A DNA stretch of 64,000 nt from an uncultured Dehalococcoidia bacterium. GTDB lineage: Bacteria; Chloroflexota; Dehalococcoidia; Lucifugimonadales; GCA-2712585. A program made the translations under genes and the position numbers. Shown here in pieces: positions 51,061-60,364 of the stretch (the first letter of the stretch is position 1; each line of letters opens with the position of its first letter). The notes below the pieces were generated by a model that was not told the DNA's origin, ran no database searches, and saw nothing but the letters and a program-made list of their open reading frames with translations. Where the stretch lies: positions 1,001,183 through 1,065,182 of the forward strand of contig OY282371.1 in the NCBI GenBank assembly GCA_958295715.1, read 5' to 3'.

Positions 51061-52212
51061 TTACCTCCGGCTGAGCACGGCCGCGCCGCCGCTGGCGGTG
51101 GGAACGCCCCGCCAGGACTGGGCCAGCCCCACCCGTGGGTTGTTGAGCTGCCGGTCGCCCGCGTCGCCGCGCAACTGGAGGGCCGCCTCCATGACGCTGC
51201 GCAGCCCCGCCAGGTCGTGGACGTGGCCGCAGCCGAGGCTTCCGCCCGACGCGTTCACCGGGAGCCGCCCGCCGGGGGAGAACTCGCCCTGTTCCAACAT
51301 GCGGCCGGCCATCCCCGTGGGGGCCAGCCCGACGGATTCCAGGTGCTGCAACTCCTTGTAGGCGAAGGCGTCGTCCACCTCGGCGAACTGGATCTGGCCG
51401 GCGGGGTCGCTGATTTTGGCCATGCGGTAGGCTTGGCGGGCGGCCTCCTCAGCGTAGGCGGCGCGGGACCAGTCGCGTTCCTCAATGTTCGGGGTGTCTT
51501 GGGCCCAGCCGACGCCCTCTATGTATACGGGTTGGCCCTTCATCCGGGCGGCGGCCTCCGCGGAGGCAAGGATTATGACGATGGAGCCGTCGGCGGGGAG
51601 GGCGGCGTCCCCCTCCTTGAGAGGCTCGGCTATGGGCGCCGACCGGAGGACATCCTGGGCCGACGTCCGGGCCGGGTGGGCGGCCATCGGATTCCGGCAG
51701 GCGTTGCCCCGGTTCTTCTCGACCACGGCGGCGGCCTGCTCCTCGGTGTTGCCGGTGGCCTCCAGAAAGGCCCGCATCTCCAGCCCGGCCACAAAACGGG
51801 GGTGAAGCTCCAGAGGCCGGACGTAGACGGGATCCAGGGCGAAGGCGTCTATGTGGGCCGGGTGGAGGACGTTGGAGGCCTTGGAGCGGCCCTCGACCAG
51901 GGCCACTTCGAACTGGCCCGTGCGTATCTGTAGGAAGGCCGAGGCCAGGCCGGTGATGCCGTCGGCGCCGATGGTGTGGACGGGTTTGAGCACGGCCCCC
52001 AACTGGTCGGGGACGTACTCATCCACTATGGCGGTGCCCTCCAGGTAGTCCTCGCTTACGGACATGAAGGTGTCGACCTGGTCTGGCTCGATGCCGGCGT
52101 CGCTGTAGGCTTTGACGGCGGCTTCAAATATCATCTCGCGGTAGGAGGCGTGGGGCGAAGTGGGGCGAAAGCTTGTGCAACCCAAGCCCACTATGGCTAC
52201 GTCGCGAGTCAC
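51061..52212 (-). CDS. Thiolase-fold protein lacking nucleophilic Cys (copy 3)
   Basis: This 383-residue protein starts VAIVGLGCTSFRPTS. The Cys site reads HTIGADGITGLASAFLQI, without Cys. The C-terminal motif GGSLGCGHVHDLAGL keeps the His (GH). It is first in the five-gene operon; the GTG start at 52212 is supported by frame and family N-terminus rather than by a strong ribosome site. The copy-2 gene follows after 10 bp. A hetero-oligomer of copies 2 and 3, each supplying different residues, is an attractive but unproven idea. Confidence 0.82.
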   Translation of the reverse strand: MTRDVAIVGLGCTSFRPTSPHASYREMIFEAAVKAYSDAGIEPDQVDTFMSVSEDYLEGTAIVDEYVPDQLGAVLKPVHTIGADGITGLASAFLQIRTGQFEVALVEGRSKASNVLHPAHIDAFALDPVYVRPLELHPRFVAGLEMRAFLEATGNTEEQAAAVVEKNRGNACRNPMAAHPARTSAQDVLRSAPIAEPLKEGDAALPADGSIVIILASAEAAARMKGQPVYIEGVGWAQDTPNIEERDWSRAAYAEEAARQAYRMAKISDPAGQIQFAEVDDAFAYKELQHLESVGLAPTGMAGRMLEQGEFSPGGRLPVNASGGSLGCGHVHDLAGLRSVMEAALQLRGDAGDRQLNNPRVGLAQSWRGVPTASGGAAVLSRR

Positions 52213-52469
52213 TGGCCTTGTCTTGGCTGGGAGCGCATGGTTAGAGGATTGTATAGCTATAAGGCGTTCCTTTCAAGGGATGGGCCTCTCTCGCCGCCCA
52301 TACATATAAATAAATGGGGCCATCTCAAGAAGGGCCATCCCATACAAGGCCCCGTCAAACCGAGGCCCTCGCCCGCCTATGGCCATATCGCCAACCAGGG
52401 GGTATACTTCAACAACCAAAACGCGGCGGCCCACCCCCGCCGCCAATCCGATTCAGATTCAGAACGCAG

Positions 52470-53240
52470 ATGGCTCTAACCTTTGAAATCGGCGACCCGG
52501 AAAGGCCCAGGGGCCATGCCTTGGTCTACTTCAGAGACCACCTTGACCCCGAGACCTTCTACGCCATCTACGTGACCATATTCCCCCTGCCCGTCAACAT
52601 AGCCAAGTACGTGCCGCCCTTCCTGGCCTCCTCCCTTGGCCCCGCCTCCAACGCCGAGATATCCTCCTTCCCCATGCCCCCGGTGCCGGAGGAGGTGGAG
52701 AGTTACGAGCGCATCGCCAAACTCGCCGAGGCCAGGGATGACGACCTCATCTACGGCGGGACCCACTCCCCCAAAGACGTGCCCTCCGCAATGCAGGCCG
52801 TGGGGGCCATAGCCCAGGAGTACAGCGAGATGTGGACGGCCTTTGACGGCTCCCTGACCACCGCGGCCCTGGCCGAGGCCGAGGAACCCGCCGACGCCGG
52901 CCTTTCGGTTAACGAGGTGATGTACAGCTTCTTGGGCGAGAAGGACCGCCTCGGCGAACTGTCCAAGCTGGTGGTGAAGTTCCGGTACGCACTGGAGGGC
53001 GAGGACCGGGAGATGCGCGATGAGACGGACAGCGAACTCCGCACCCTGGCCCGCTACCTGCCCGAAGAGTACCGCATGGAAAAGCTCATCGACGCCGCTA
53101 TGGACTCGTCGGACAGGGGAACGCGGCTGGCCAAACTCTACCTGGACCGCTGCTACGGCCTCTTCGACTCCGACAGCGACAGGGTGGAGTCTCTGGAGCG
53201 GGAGATCCGCGCCATTGAAGCCATTGAACCGGCCGACTAG
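52470..53240 (+). CDS. Conserved-looking hypothetical protein
   Basis: This 256-residue soluble acidic protein starts at the ATG at 52470 (MALTFEIGDPERPRGHALVYF); upstream codons in frame are low-quality and Pro/Arg-rich. It contains ETFYAIYVTIFPLPVNIAKYVPPFLA, SYERIAKLAEARDDDLIYGG and a helical C-terminus. I recognise no family or catalytic motif. It lies 53 bp upstream of recF on the same strand and may be co-transcribed, but no function can be inferred. Confidence 0.65.
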   Translation: MALTFEIGDPERPRGHALVYFRDHLDPETFYAIYVTIFPLPVNIAKYVPPFLASSLGPASNAEISSFPMPPVPEEVESYERIAKLAEARDDDLIYGGTHSPKDVPSAMQAVGAIAQEYSEMWTAFDGSLTTAALAEAEEPADAGLSVNEVMYSFLGEKDRLGELSKLVVKFRYALEGEDREMRDETDSELRTLARYLPEEYRMEKLIDAAMDSSDRGTRLAKLYLDRCYGLFDSDSDRVESLEREIRAIEAIEPAD

Positions 53241-53293
53241 ATAGCCCCTTTCCACAGTTCCTCATCCGCTCGCCGGAGCAAAGCCATCAACCC

Positions 53294-54460
53294 ATGCGCC
53301 TATCCCGCCTGAAGCTGGTCAACTTCAGGGGCTTCCCCGCCCTGGAGTTCGACATCCCTCTAGGCCCCACCATCCTCCTGGGGTCCAACGCCCAGGGCAA
53401 GACCAGCATCCTAGAGGCCATCTACCTGCTCGCCATATCCAAGTCCTTCAGGGCCGAAAATGAGCGGGAGGTGGTCAACTGGCAGGCGGCGTCCAACCTG
53501 GAGCAGGCCGCCGTGGACGGCCTCGTCACCGGCGAGAACGGGCGCACGAGGATCATCGTCGGCTACCAGCCCTTCAAGACCGCGCCCGCCCTTCGAAACC
53601 CCAACGCGGCCTCCTACTCCGTGCGCAAGCAGATACGGGTGGGCGGCGTCAAGCGCACGGCCGCCGACCTGGTCGGGCTGATGAACGTGGTCTTGTTCTC
53701 CGCCAACGACATCTACCTGGTGCAGGGGTCGCCATCGCTGCGCCGCCGCTACCTAGATATCCTCATCTCCCAGGCGAACCCCGCGTATCTGCGGTCGCTG
53801 CAACGATACCATCGCATCCTCCACCAGCGAAACCAACTCCTGAAGCTCATCAGGGACGGCCGCTCCAACGCCAACGAACTCGCCTTTTGGGACGGGGGGC
53901 TTGTTGAGGAAGGCTCCCTGATTACCCGGCATAGGGTGGAAGCCACCTCGGTCCTCGCCGCCGTGTCCCGCGACACCCTCCGGGAGCTAACCGGTGGCCG
54001 CGAGAACCTGCGCATCGACTACCAGCCCAGCGCGACGCCCGGGGACGACGCCTTCGCCAAGGCCCTGGAGGAGTCGCGGCGGCGGGACCTCAAGCTCGGC
54101 TCCACCGCCGTTGGCCCCCACCGCGACGACTTCAGGCTGCTGGTTAACGACGTGGACATGGGCCTATACTCCTCCCGTGGTCAGGCCCGCACCCTGGCCC
54201 TCACCTTGCGCCTGGCGGAGGCCAGCTACCTTACTTCTTACAAGGGGGAACCCATCGTCCTGCTGGATGACATCCTGTCGGAGCTTGACGCCCAGCGACG
54301 CGCCCAGACCCTGGAGCGCGCCCTGCGGTACGGCCAGTCCCTCATCACCACCACCGACTTGGAGCCGTTCAGCGCGGAGTTTCTGGCCCGCGCCTCGGTC
54401 TTCAGGATAGACGACGGCTCCATTCAGGAAACGGGCCCGCCCGGAAGCCTCGCCGCCTAG
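53294..54460 (+). CDS. recF: DNA replication and repair protein RecF
   Basis: This 388-residue SMC-like ATPase begins LSRLKLVNFRGFPALEFD, typical of RecF. It has Walker A GSNAQGKTSILEAIY, the signature LYSSRGQARTLALTLRLAE, and Walker B PIVLLDDILSELDAQRR. The recognition pattern GPHRDDF is also present. It acts at single-strand gaps to help load RecA. It is not next to dnaA/dnaN as in many bacteria. Confidence 0.95.
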   Translation: MRLSRLKLVNFRGFPALEFDIPLGPTILLGSNAQGKTSILEAIYLLAISKSFRAENEREVVNWQAASNLEQAAVDGLVTGENGRTRIIVGYQPFKTAPALRNPNAASYSVRKQIRVGGVKRTAADLVGLMNVVLFSANDIYLVQGSPSLRRRYLDILISQANPAYLRSLQRYHRILHQRNQLLKLIRDGRSNANELAFWDGGLVEEGSLITRHRVEATSVLAAVSRDTLRELTGGRENLRIDYQPSATPGDDAFAKALEESRRRDLKLGSTAVGPHRDDFRLLVNDVDMGLYSSRGQARTLALTLRLAEASYLTSYKGEPIVLLDDILSELDAQRRAQTLERALRYGQSLITTTDLEPFSAEFLARASVFRIDDGSIQETGPPGSLAA

Positions 54461-54469
54461 ACACGGCCC

Positions 54470-55366
54470 CTAGCCGGCGTCCGTCCTCAACTTGGTGCCC
54501 GTGCGCCCCTCGTACAGCGTGGCCACCGCGTCGGCGTCCATCATTCCCAGGCCGGCGCGCAGGGCCTCCACGTATCGCTGCTCAAACAGATTGGACGCCT
54601 CCATGGGCAGTCCCAACTCGCGCCCCAACTCCGTGGCCAACCGCATGTCTTTGGCCGCCAACTCTAGGCTGAAGCCGGGCTCCAGGTTCCCCCTGAACAG
54701 CGTGTCGGGAAACTTCCCCTCCAGCACCCAGGAGCGCCCCGACCCGCTGCTGATGGCCCCGGCGAGGGTGTCCAGTTCCACCCCCGCCTGAACGCCCAGG
54801 GTAAGGGCCTCGGGGAGGAACACGGCCAAGCTCAGGGTGACCAAGTTGTTGCATATCTTGCACACCATGCCGTTGCCCGCCGGCCCGCAGTAGATGACCC
54901 TTTCCCCAAAGCTTTGCAGGACGGGCCTCACCCGCTCGCAAGCCGCCCTATCGCCGCCCACCATAATCGACAGGCTCGCGTTTTCGGCCCCCGGAACGCC
55001 GCCGCTCACCGGAGCGTCTAGGACCTGCACGCCTCTCGCCTTGTAGGTCTCGTAAATCCGCCGCGCCAGGCGTGGGGAGCTGGTGGAGAGGTCTACGTAG
55101 ACCGACCCCTCGGAGGCGCCCTCCAGAATCGACTCCTCGCCTAGGGCCGCCGCCTCCACCTCCCTTGGCCCCGGCAGGGAGGTGAACACCACCTCGCAGC
55201 CCGACGCCGCCTCTCTGGGAGTGGCCGCCCACGTGGCCCCAAGCTCCTCCAAATTGGTCGTCGCCGCGCGGGTCAGGTCGTGGACGGACACCTGATGGCC
55301 GCCCTCGATAACGTGCCGCGCCATGGGATTGCCGATGCGCCCCGTTCCGATGAACCCTATCTTCAT
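54470..55366 (-). CDS. 3-hydroxyisobutyrate dehydrogenase-family NAD(P) oxidoreductase
   Basis: This 298-residue beta-hydroxyacid dehydrogenase has the Rossmann motif KIGFIGTGRIGNPMARHV, the substrate motif DAPVSGGVPGAENASLSIMVGG (split here into two parts), and the catalytic Lys in GNGMVCKICNN. The ATG at 55366 has GGAGGG upstream. It oxidises a 3-hydroxyacid or similar substrate; the family also includes tartronate-semialdehyde reductase and succinic-semialdehyde reductases. It converges on recF with a 9-bp gap. Confidence 0.85.
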   Translation of the reverse strand: MKIGFIGTGRIGNPMARHVIEGGHQVSVHDLTRAATTNLEELGATWAATPREAASGCEVVFTSLPGPREVEAAALGEESILEGASEGSVYVDLSTSSPRLARRIYETYKARGVQVLDAPVSGGVPGAENASLSIMVGGDRAACERVRPVLQSFGERVIYCGPAGNGMVCKICNNLVTLSLAVFLPEALTLGVQAGVELDTLAGAISSGSGRSWVLEGKFPDTLFRGNLEPGFSLELAAKDMRLATELGRELGLPMEASNLFEQRYVEALRAGLGMMDADAVATLYEGRTGTKLRTDAG

Positions 55367-55444
55367 TAGCCACCCTCCAAACGTGCTCCGACCAGCACAC
55401 TCTACCAGCAAACCGGCCCATTCCAAAGGGCCTCACCCCCCGCT

Positions 55445-55745
55445 CCCGTCATTCCCGTGAAAACGGGAATCCATCCCCTCCCTCTCCCAAAACCACCGAT
55501 GCAAACCCCAGCCTCACTCGCAGAGACGTCTACCTGGGACACTCCCGTTTCCCATCCTAACGAGGAGTGAAACCCTTCGTGGGGTTGGACGTAACGAGCC
55601 TAGCCCTTGCCGGTGATTCGCGCCGTTGTGCGATCGCCCCGGCGTAATGGAGGGGGAAAGATGGATTCCCGCCTGCGCGGGAATGACGGAAGGGAAAACG
55701 GGAATGATGAAGGGGGGCGGGAATGACGTAAGGAGGGCGGGAATG
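55445..55745. repeat. REP-like cluster with second copy of the extended element
   Basis: REP-like hairpins lie near 55450 (TTCCCGT/ACGGGAA arms) and 55668. The stretch 55583-55688 matches 4404-4508 over about 100 bp, including GATTCGCG(C/G)CGTTGTGCG and the adjoining REP copy. Half-sites (GGGAATGA) follow at about 55700-55745. Confidence 0.85.
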
Positions 55746-55820
55746 ATGAGAAAGGGGTCAGCGCCGGCGGGTGGCGGGGTGAGACGAGGTCAGGGTGAAA
55801 TGCCCTTAGCGACTAACAAT

Positions 55821-55854
55821 AAGGAAGGGCGCCCACTAAGGGACGCCCTTCCTT
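55821..55854 (-). terminator. Terminator hairpin after the aminotransferase gene
   Basis: AAGGAAGGGCG (55821-55831) pairs with CGCCCTTCCTT (55844-55854) with an inner CCC/GGG pairing. It lies 31 bp past the stop of the minus-strand aminotransferase gene and is followed by TTGTTAGT on that strand, a modest T-run. Confidence 0.7.
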
Positions 55855-55885
55855 GCGTTGAACAGGTATAAACCGGTATTGGCTG

Positions 55886-57205
55886 CTAGTCCTTGTCCTG
55901 AAGCACCTTTTCCAAGGAGGCCAGGAAGTCGTCCACCGTCTCGTTAGTCATGGGCGACGAGATGGTCAACTCCTGAAGCTCCCGCGCGTAGTGGCCCTCC
56001 AAAAGCATACCCAGCTTTAGGCGGTGCCGCATGGCCCGGTCAAACTTCAGAATGTCGCGGTAACTCCGCACCGGGTCCGGGGTCAGATGCGCGCTCACGA
56101 TGTTCTCCGTAGACACAATCCGGGCCGGCACGTCCGAGCGGGAGAACACGTCCTTCAGCCCCTGAGTCAGCCTGCCGCCCAGCTCCTTCAGGTGGGCGTA
56201 AACCTCCGGGGTGGCCTCCTCCATGTGGGCGAGGCCGGCGGCCAGGGTCATGGGGTTGCCGGAGTAGGTGCCGCCGGAGCTTATGCCGGTGGCGCCCGTG
56301 GTGTTGTCCATCATGTCCATAATCTTGGCCTTGCCGCCAAAGGCGCCCACGGGCATCCCGCCTCCCACCAGCTTGCCCATGGTGGTCAAGTCGGGGTCAA
56401 CGCCGGCCAGCTGCTGGTAGCCGCCGTAGGCGACCCGCAGGCTCTTGACCTCATCCATCACGAACAGGATGTCAAGCTCCTTGCACTTGCCGGCCACGAA
56501 GCGGAGGAACTCGTGGGGGATTTCGTAGTTGCCCGACTTGGGGTCGTAGATGACCGCGGCGATGTCGTCCTTGTTCTCGGTGAGGATGAGGTCCACCGCC
56601 TCCGAGTCGTTGTAGGGAAGGACGACGATGTTGTCGATGACGCCCTGGTTGATTCCCTTATACTCCGCGACGGCGTTGGGGGACTCCTCCGCGCCGGCCT
56701 CGTCGATGGGTGGCGCTATGCTAACCTCGGCGTCGTCGCTGGTGCCGTGGAATCCTCCCTCAAACTTGGCTATCTTGGTCCTGCCCGTGTAGGCGCGGCA
56801 CAGCCGGAGGGTGTTCATCACCGCCTCGGTGCCGGAGTTGGTGAACCGCACCTTCTCAATGGACGGGATGCGCTGGCAGATGTGCTCGGCGATGGGCTGT
56901 TCAAAGGTGTTGGGCGCCCCGAAGACGATGCCGTTGTGGACCAGCCTGTCCAAGGCGTCGACGACACCCTTGGGGCTGTGACCCAGTATCATGGCGCAGG
57001 CGTTGTTCAACCAGTCGACGTACCTGTGGCCGTCAATGTCCCACAGGTAGCAGTCTTGGGCGCGGTCAATGTAGAGGGGCGGCGAGTAGCCAAGGCTCTT
57101 CATGCCGCCTCCCGGCATTACGTCCTTGCCGGTTTCGAAGAGGGCGGCGGACTTGGGCCGGCTTTCGGCGAAGAGTCGTTCCAGGGTTTCGGCGGACTTT
57201 ACCAT
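55886..57205 (-). CDS. Class III aminotransferase / glutamate-1-semialdehyde aminomutase-like
   Basis: This 439-residue PLP enzyme of fold I has the N-terminal Tyr/Gly-rich CAMILGHSPKGVVDAL, RFTNSGTEAVMNTLRLCRAYTGR, the cofactor Asp in LFVMDEVKSLRVAYGG, and the PLP Lys in TTMGKLVGGGMPVGAFGGK. GSAM enzymes usually have DEVMTGFR, and here DEVKSLR is different. With no hem genes nearby, a related amino-acid mutase or aminotransferase is as likely as HemL. Its promoter and terminator are both visible. Confidence 0.82.
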   Translation of the reverse strand: MVKSAETLERLFAESRPKSAALFETGKDVMPGGGMKSLGYSPPLYIDRAQDCYLWDIDGHRYVDWLNNACAMILGHSPKGVVDALDRLVHNGIVFGAPNTFEQPIAEHICQRIPSIEKVRFTNSGTEAVMNTLRLCRAYTGRTKIAKFEGGFHGTSDDAEVSIAPPIDEAGAEESPNAVAEYKGINQGVIDNIVVLPYNDSEAVDLILTENKDDIAAVIYDPKSGNYEIPHEFLRFVAGKCKELDILFVMDEVKSLRVAYGGYQQLAGVDPDLTTMGKLVGGGMPVGAFGGKAKIMDMMDNTTGATGISSGGTYSGNPMTLAAGLAHMEEATPEVYAHLKELGGRLTQGLKDVFSRSDVPARIVSTENIVSAHLTPDPVRSYRDILKFDRAMRHRLKLGMLLEGHYARELQELTISSPMTNETVDDFLASLEKVLQDKD

Positions 57206-57260
57206 TGGTTGCTTCTCCTCCTTGCGATTATGAGAGGTGAGGGCTCACTGCTCATCCCGT

Positions 57261-57289
57261 ATAATAGTAGGATTGGCGGGCATTTTCAA
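57261..57289 (-). promoter_or_regulatory. Putative sigma-70 promoter for the aminotransferase gene
   Basis: Minus-strand TTGAAA (57289-57284) and TATTAT (57266-57261) are 17 bases apart. GGAGGAG follows in the leader before the ATG at 57205. Confidence 0.6.
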
Positions 57290-57343
57290 TACGCGGCGCG
57301 GTTTTGCCTTTTGGGAGGAAGCGAGGGTGTCATTCCAGGCAGG

Positions 57344-58429
57344 TCACTCCAGAATATAAGGAACGTCTAGTTCCCGGCAGGTGTCCCGGAACCACTGGAC
57401 GACCTCCGCGTGCAGGGGGATGCCGTTGGCCCGGCGTTCCTGCTCCGTGTCCCACTCCGGATGCCCTGGGACAACAACCCCGTCGTGGCCCGGCGATGGC
57501 GGCGTCTCCTTGAGGGTCTGGAGGAACTCGTCCATCATCGCCTTGAAGCCGTCAAGGTCGGTGAAGGCGTCAACGCGGTAGGCGCTCACCATGTGGTGGT
57601 TGTAGGGGCGTCCGGGGAACATGCCGTAGCCGCCGCCGGACAGGATGCCGCTGAGGATGTCGACGACGCAGGCCAGGCCGTAGCCCTTGTGGGAGCCCAT
57701 CTCCCTGACGCTGCCCAGGGGCAGGAGGGCCGGGACGTCGTGCTCAGGCGGGTCCATCGCCTCCATGATTGGGACGCCCCGTTCGTCGGCGGCCCAGCCG
57801 CCAAGGATCTTGGTTCCCAGACGCTGGGCGATGGTTATCTTGTTACCCGCCACGGCGGTGGTGGCGATGTCTAAGACGAAGGGCGGCTCGGTCCCCGCCG
57901 GGGCGGCGATGGCGATGGGGTTGGTCCCAAGACGGGGCACCGCGCCGAAGGTGGGGGCCATTCGCGGCCCGGCGGTGGTGACGCACAGCCCTATCATGTC
58001 GTGCTCCAAGGCCATCATGGCGTGATAGGAGGCCATGCCCAGGTGACGGCCATGGCCCACCGTCACCATTCCGACGCCCACGTCCTTGGCCTTTTCGATG
58101 GCCATGTTCATGGCCTTGGGCGTCACGACGACGCCCAGACCGTTGTCGGAGTGGAGGTTGGCGATGGCCGGGGTCTCGCGCACGACGGACACCTTGGGCG
58201 TGGGGTTGATAACGCCGCTCTTCAGGTCGCTCAGGTAGACGCGGAGCATGTTGGAGACGCCGTGGGTGTCCACCCCGCGCAGGTCCGCCCGCACCAGAAC
58301 GTCGGCGGCCACGCGCGCGTCGGGGGCGGGGATGCCGACGCGCTCAAAGAACCCCTGGGTGGTCTGGGCGAGGGCGGTTGGGTCAACGGTTACGGCGTCG
58401 TCCGCCGTTATCTTGAACTGCTCAAGCAT
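57344..58429 (-). CDS. Malate/L-lactate/sulfolactate-type dehydrogenase (Ldh_2 family)
   Basis: This 361-residue protein has motifs VRADLRGVDTHGVSNM, TVGHGRHLGMASYHAM, PRLGTNPIAIAAPAGTEPPFVLDIATTAVAGNK and GSHKGYGLACVVDILSG. These define the Ldh_2 family (malate, sulfolactate or ureidoglycolate dehydrogenases), which is unrelated to classical Rossmann LDH. It uses NAD(P) to oxidise a 2-hydroxyacid; which one is not evident. It is separate from the aminotransferase gene by a gap holding that gene's promoter. Confidence 0.87.
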   Translation of the reverse strand: MLEQFKITADDAVTVDPTALAQTTQGFFERVGIPAPDARVAADVLVRADLRGVDTHGVSNMLRVYLSDLKSGVINPTPKVSVVRETPAIANLHSDNGLGVVVTPKAMNMAIEKAKDVGVGMVTVGHGRHLGMASYHAMMALEHDMIGLCVTTAGPRMAPTFGAVPRLGTNPIAIAAPAGTEPPFVLDIATTAVAGNKITIAQRLGTKILGGWAADERGVPIMEAMDPPEHDVPALLPLGSVREMGSHKGYGLACVVDILSGILSGGGYGMFPGRPYNHHMVSAYRVDAFTDLDGFKAMMDEFLQTLKETPPSPGHDGVVVPGHPEWDTEQERRANGIPLHAEVVQWFRDTCRELDVPYILE

Positions 58430-58579
58430 GGGCCTTCCTTCTCTGGGCTGGCTTTGGTTCGCATTCGTCGCGATAGGCGGTTTTTCTTCTCTGCGCTGAC
58501 GCTGGATTGTGGGCTTGCCGCCGGTTCAAATTGTAGGCTTATCCTAGAGGATTAGGCAAGCGGAGGGGGGCGCATGGCC

Positions 58580-58990
58580 CGACCGTCATTCCCGCGCCTC
58601 CCCTTCGTCATTCCCGCGCAGGCGGGAATCCATCCCACTCTTGATGGGTTCCGCCCTCCCTCATCCCGGCCTGCCCTTGGGCCATCCCCGCTCTCTATTC
58701 CCTTCATTCCCGCCCCCTTTTCCGTCATTCCCGCGCAGGCGGGAATCCGGGGGGTGGGGGAGTAGAGGGTCTGCAAAGTCACATCTCCCCTGCCGAAAAG
58801 GTTAGGATGGGGTGCGTTGAGGCGCGGTTGCCCTATCGCAGGGGAGGAAAGAAAGATGGATTCCCGCCTTCGCGGGAATGACGGAATGAAGGGAGCGGGA
58901 ATGACGGAGGGAGAGATCGGGAATGGCGGGGAGGGGCGCCGCGCGCCAACGTCCGGTTGTCCTGGCGCAACGCAGGCGGAATGACGGATA
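58580..58990. repeat. REP-like palindrome cluster
   Basis: It holds three full REP-like hairpins (near 58608, 58727, 58862), several half-sites, and a GGTTGTCCTGGCGCAACGC block near 58963 related to the 105-bp unit of the 42-43 kb island. No gene is seen between 58430 and 59077. Confidence 0.85.
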
Positions 58991-59077
58991 GGAGAGGCCG
59001 ACGATAGCCGCCCCGCTCCTAAGCGCGCCGGCTCCCCTCGCCGGGGGGGCGGCCGCGGCAGGATGGATGCGCGCCGC

Positions 59078-60217
59078 CTAGTGGATCTCTATGGGCTCGT
59101 CTAGGCTGGTGTAGTCCGACAGCACCTCCAGGCCGTTGGCGGTCACCACCACCATGTCCTCCAAGTGGTAATGCTCGTTGTGCTCATCCACGGAACTGAC
59201 CGTCTCAATGCACATGACCATCCCCTCCTCCACCTCCCACGAGTCGCCGGGGATAATGACGGGGCGTTCGTGGATTATAAGGCCGATGCTGTGTCCGCCC
59301 ATGCTGGGAAGGTTCAGGCCGTGTTCGACGTAGGCGTCGCAGGCGAAGTTGTAGATCTCCTCGCCGGTGACGCCGGGCTTCACGTAGTCGAGGGTGCGGT
59401 GGTGCACGTCAAGGTAGCGGGCGTAGGTGTCCTTCTGACGCTGGGAGGGCTTGCCCACAACGGCCATCCTGGCCAGGTCGGTGTAGTACCCCTGGAAGGA
59501 CGCGCCAAAGTCGCAGCGCATGAGTCCCCCCGCCTCCAGCGGCTCCGGCGCGCCGGTGTGATGGCCGGCGGTTATCCGCTTGCCCGAGGCCAGGATGTTG
59601 AAGGCGACGATGTCGGCGCCGAAGCGCATCACGTTATAGCTCATGGCGTCGCCCACGGACTTCTCCGTGTCGGTGGGCCGCGCGCCGCGGTAGGCCATGG
59701 CTATGGCCTTGTCGGTCACCCGAGCGGCCCGTCGCAGCAGGTCTATCTCCGCCGGGGTCTTCACCTGCCGCGTGCGCTCCAACAGGTCGTCGGCGTCCAC
59801 CCAGCTAATTCGGGGGAACTCCCGCTCAAGCGCGCGCAGGGTGTGAGTCGTCACGTACCGCGTCTCGATTCCCACCTTCTCGTCGACGAACTCCATGCCC
59901 CGCAGGACTTCAACCAACGCCCACAGGCCCGGGTCCTGAACGCCCTCGTACAGGGGATAGCGGCGCACGTCCTCAATAAAGGTGTCCACCGTGTTGCGGT
60001 TGCCGTTGAGCATAAGGGTCGGGGCGCCCTCCTGGGGCCAGATCACGGCCTTCATCCGCTCCGGCAGCAGCTTCATGTCCACGTTGTGATAGCCCGAGGT
60101 GTAGGTGATGTTGGCCGGGCTTGAGGCGATGACGGCGGCTACGTCCTCCTGCCTTAGCAGAGTACGAAAGCGGGCCTCGTTGAATAGCTCCTTGCCGTTG
60201 GTCTCTCGAGTCGTCAC
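59078..60217 (-). CDS. M24-family metallopeptidase (Xaa-Pro dipeptidase-like)
   Basis: This 379-residue protein has an N-terminal creatinase-like domain and a pita-bread catalytic domain. It has all five metal ligands: D and D in RCDFGASFQGYYTDLARM, H in MGGHSIGLIIHERP, E in EGMVMCIETV, and E in HLEDMVVVT. The group includes Xaa-Pro aminopeptidase, dipeptidase and creatinase-type hydrolases; the exact substrate is not clear. GTG start at 60217. It is single, with the second binding-protein gene transcribed away from it. Confidence 0.9.
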   Translation of the reverse strand: MTTRETNGKELFNEARFRTLLRQEDVAAVIASSPANITYTSGYHNVDMKLLPERMKAVIWPQEGAPTLMLNGNRNTVDTFIEDVRRYPLYEGVQDPGLWALVEVLRGMEFVDEKVGIETRYVTTHTLRALEREFPRISWVDADDLLERTRQVKTPAEIDLLRRAARVTDKAIAMAYRGARPTDTEKSVGDAMSYNVMRFGADIVAFNILASGKRITAGHHTGAPEPLEAGGLMRCDFGASFQGYYTDLARMAVVGKPSQRQKDTYARYLDVHHRTLDYVKPGVTGEEIYNFACDAYVEHGLNLPSMGGHSIGLIIHERPVIIPGDSWEVEEGMVMCIETVSSVDEHNEHYHLEDMVVVTANGLEVLSDYTSLDEPIEIH

Positions 60218-60335
60218 TTGTCAGCCTCCTGTTTTGGTGGAAACTTGCCGGCCGTCACGCTCAGCGCCGCCGCAAAGTCTCACTGGATAGGATAATCGGA
60301 TGGCGCGGGTTTTTCGAGGAACCCGGTATGATTCC

Positions 60336-60364
60336 TTGACAAACGGGGAAATAGGCGCTAGCTT
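60336..60364 (+). promoter_or_regulatory. Putative promoter for the second binding-protein gene
   Basis: A perfect TTGACA (60336-60341) is followed 17 bases later by TAGCTT (60359-60364). The leader to the ATG at 60527 would be about 160 nt. The 309-bp gap (60218-60526) otherwise shows nothing recognised. Confidence 0.45.

Noticed and set aside
56024-57370. A 448-codon frame opposite the class III aminotransferase
   Set aside because: GC-rich shadow rich in Val/Gly/His, with no domain; the opposite strand carries the real enzyme.
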